In this document: one piece after another, positions 63,971 through 64,000 of the stretch
How the letters are laid out: each line of letters starts with the position of its first letter
Position numbering within the stretch: position 1 is the stretch's first letter
Assembly: GCF_900111615.1 (NCBI RefSeq)
Contig: NZ_FOHU01000004.1
Location: 1-64,000 of the forward strand
DNA length: 64,000 nt
Source of the DNA: Natronincola peptidivorans
GTDB lineage: Bacteria; Bacillota; Clostridia; Peptostreptococcales; Natronincolaceae
Direction of reading: 5' to 3'
Made by a program: the position numbers and the translations under genes
The notes under the pieces: model-generated
What the model was told of the DNA's origin: nothing
Databases searched by the model: none
The model's input: the letters and a program-made list of their open reading frames with translations, nothing else

Positions 63971-64000
63971 ATATATCTCCTCCATAATTTAATCAAATTC

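Noticed and set aside
1-64000. tRNA, rRNA, CRISPR, prophage or complete IS elements
   Set aside because: I looked for regular repeats, tRNA-like cloverleafs, transposase or integrase motifs and saw none that I could support.

Overview
The window is AT-rich and looks like chromosomal DNA from an anaerobic, motile, Gram-positive clostridium. Evidence for this: the [FeFe]-hydrogenase maturation genes hydF, hydE and hydG; a split transketolase; CsaB/TagA cell-wall polymer genes; the acpS-lipoprotein-alr-mazEF order known from Firmicutes; LysM and copper-amine-oxidase-type stalk proteins; strong GGAGG ribosome binding sites. An Alkaliphilus/Natronincola-like member of the Clostridiales is my inference, not proven. 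I see no tRNA, rRNA, CRISPR array, complete IS element or prophage. Most genes are on the minus strand.

Layout. 1-1000: gene tail and a secreted stalk-domain protein. 1.1-6.1 kb: uvrB-uvrA excision repair operon with a LexA box just downstream of its promoter. 6.2-10.6 kb: ftsE-ftsX, a CwlO/EnvC-like hydrolase activator and a C-terminal processing protease, with two copies of a palindromic repeat. 10.8-14.5 kb: 5-formyl-THF cyclo-ligase, then a small zinc-ribbon protein, a histidine kinase and an NtrC-type (GAFTGA) response regulator. 14.8-23 kb: accessory metal/redox island. It holds a two-UGA Mop/TOBE selenoprotein candidate, the copper ATPase CopA behind a CsoR-type operator, several very small Cys-rich membrane peptides, an RseC-like protein, a lone MotB-like protein and an LDCC-type peptide. 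23.2-26.2 kb: reverse transsulfuration operon. 26.3-34 kb: YibE/F, an Lgt-family protein, a sirtuin, a membrane SpoIIE phosphatase and a Lon-type protease. 34-39.3 kb: secreted LysM and phosphodiester-glycosidase proteins. 39.4-46.2 kb: split transketolase, YitT, TagA, CsaB, DUF5693. 46.5-51 kb: mazEF, alr, lipoprotein, acpS. 53.8-59.4 kb: aspA-hydF-hydE-hydG behind an apparent transcription attenuator. 59.7-64 kb: a chemoreceptor and a NuoL/MrpD-type ion-translocating subunit.

How the parts connect. Five intergenic sequences match the sigma-54 -24/-12 consensus, all with the exact 10-nt GG-to-GC spacing. They precede the zinc-ribbon/kinase/regulator operon, two operons of small Cys-rich or DUF2933 peptides, the MotB-like gene and the Lgt-family gene. 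Because the window also encodes a sigma-54 activator with its kinase, I infer a local sigma-54 regulon acting on envelope and metal/thiol proteins. The most novel single locus is the 73-codon Mop-like gene at 14777-14998. Its only interruptions are two in-frame UGA codons four residues apart, each followed by a potential hairpin.
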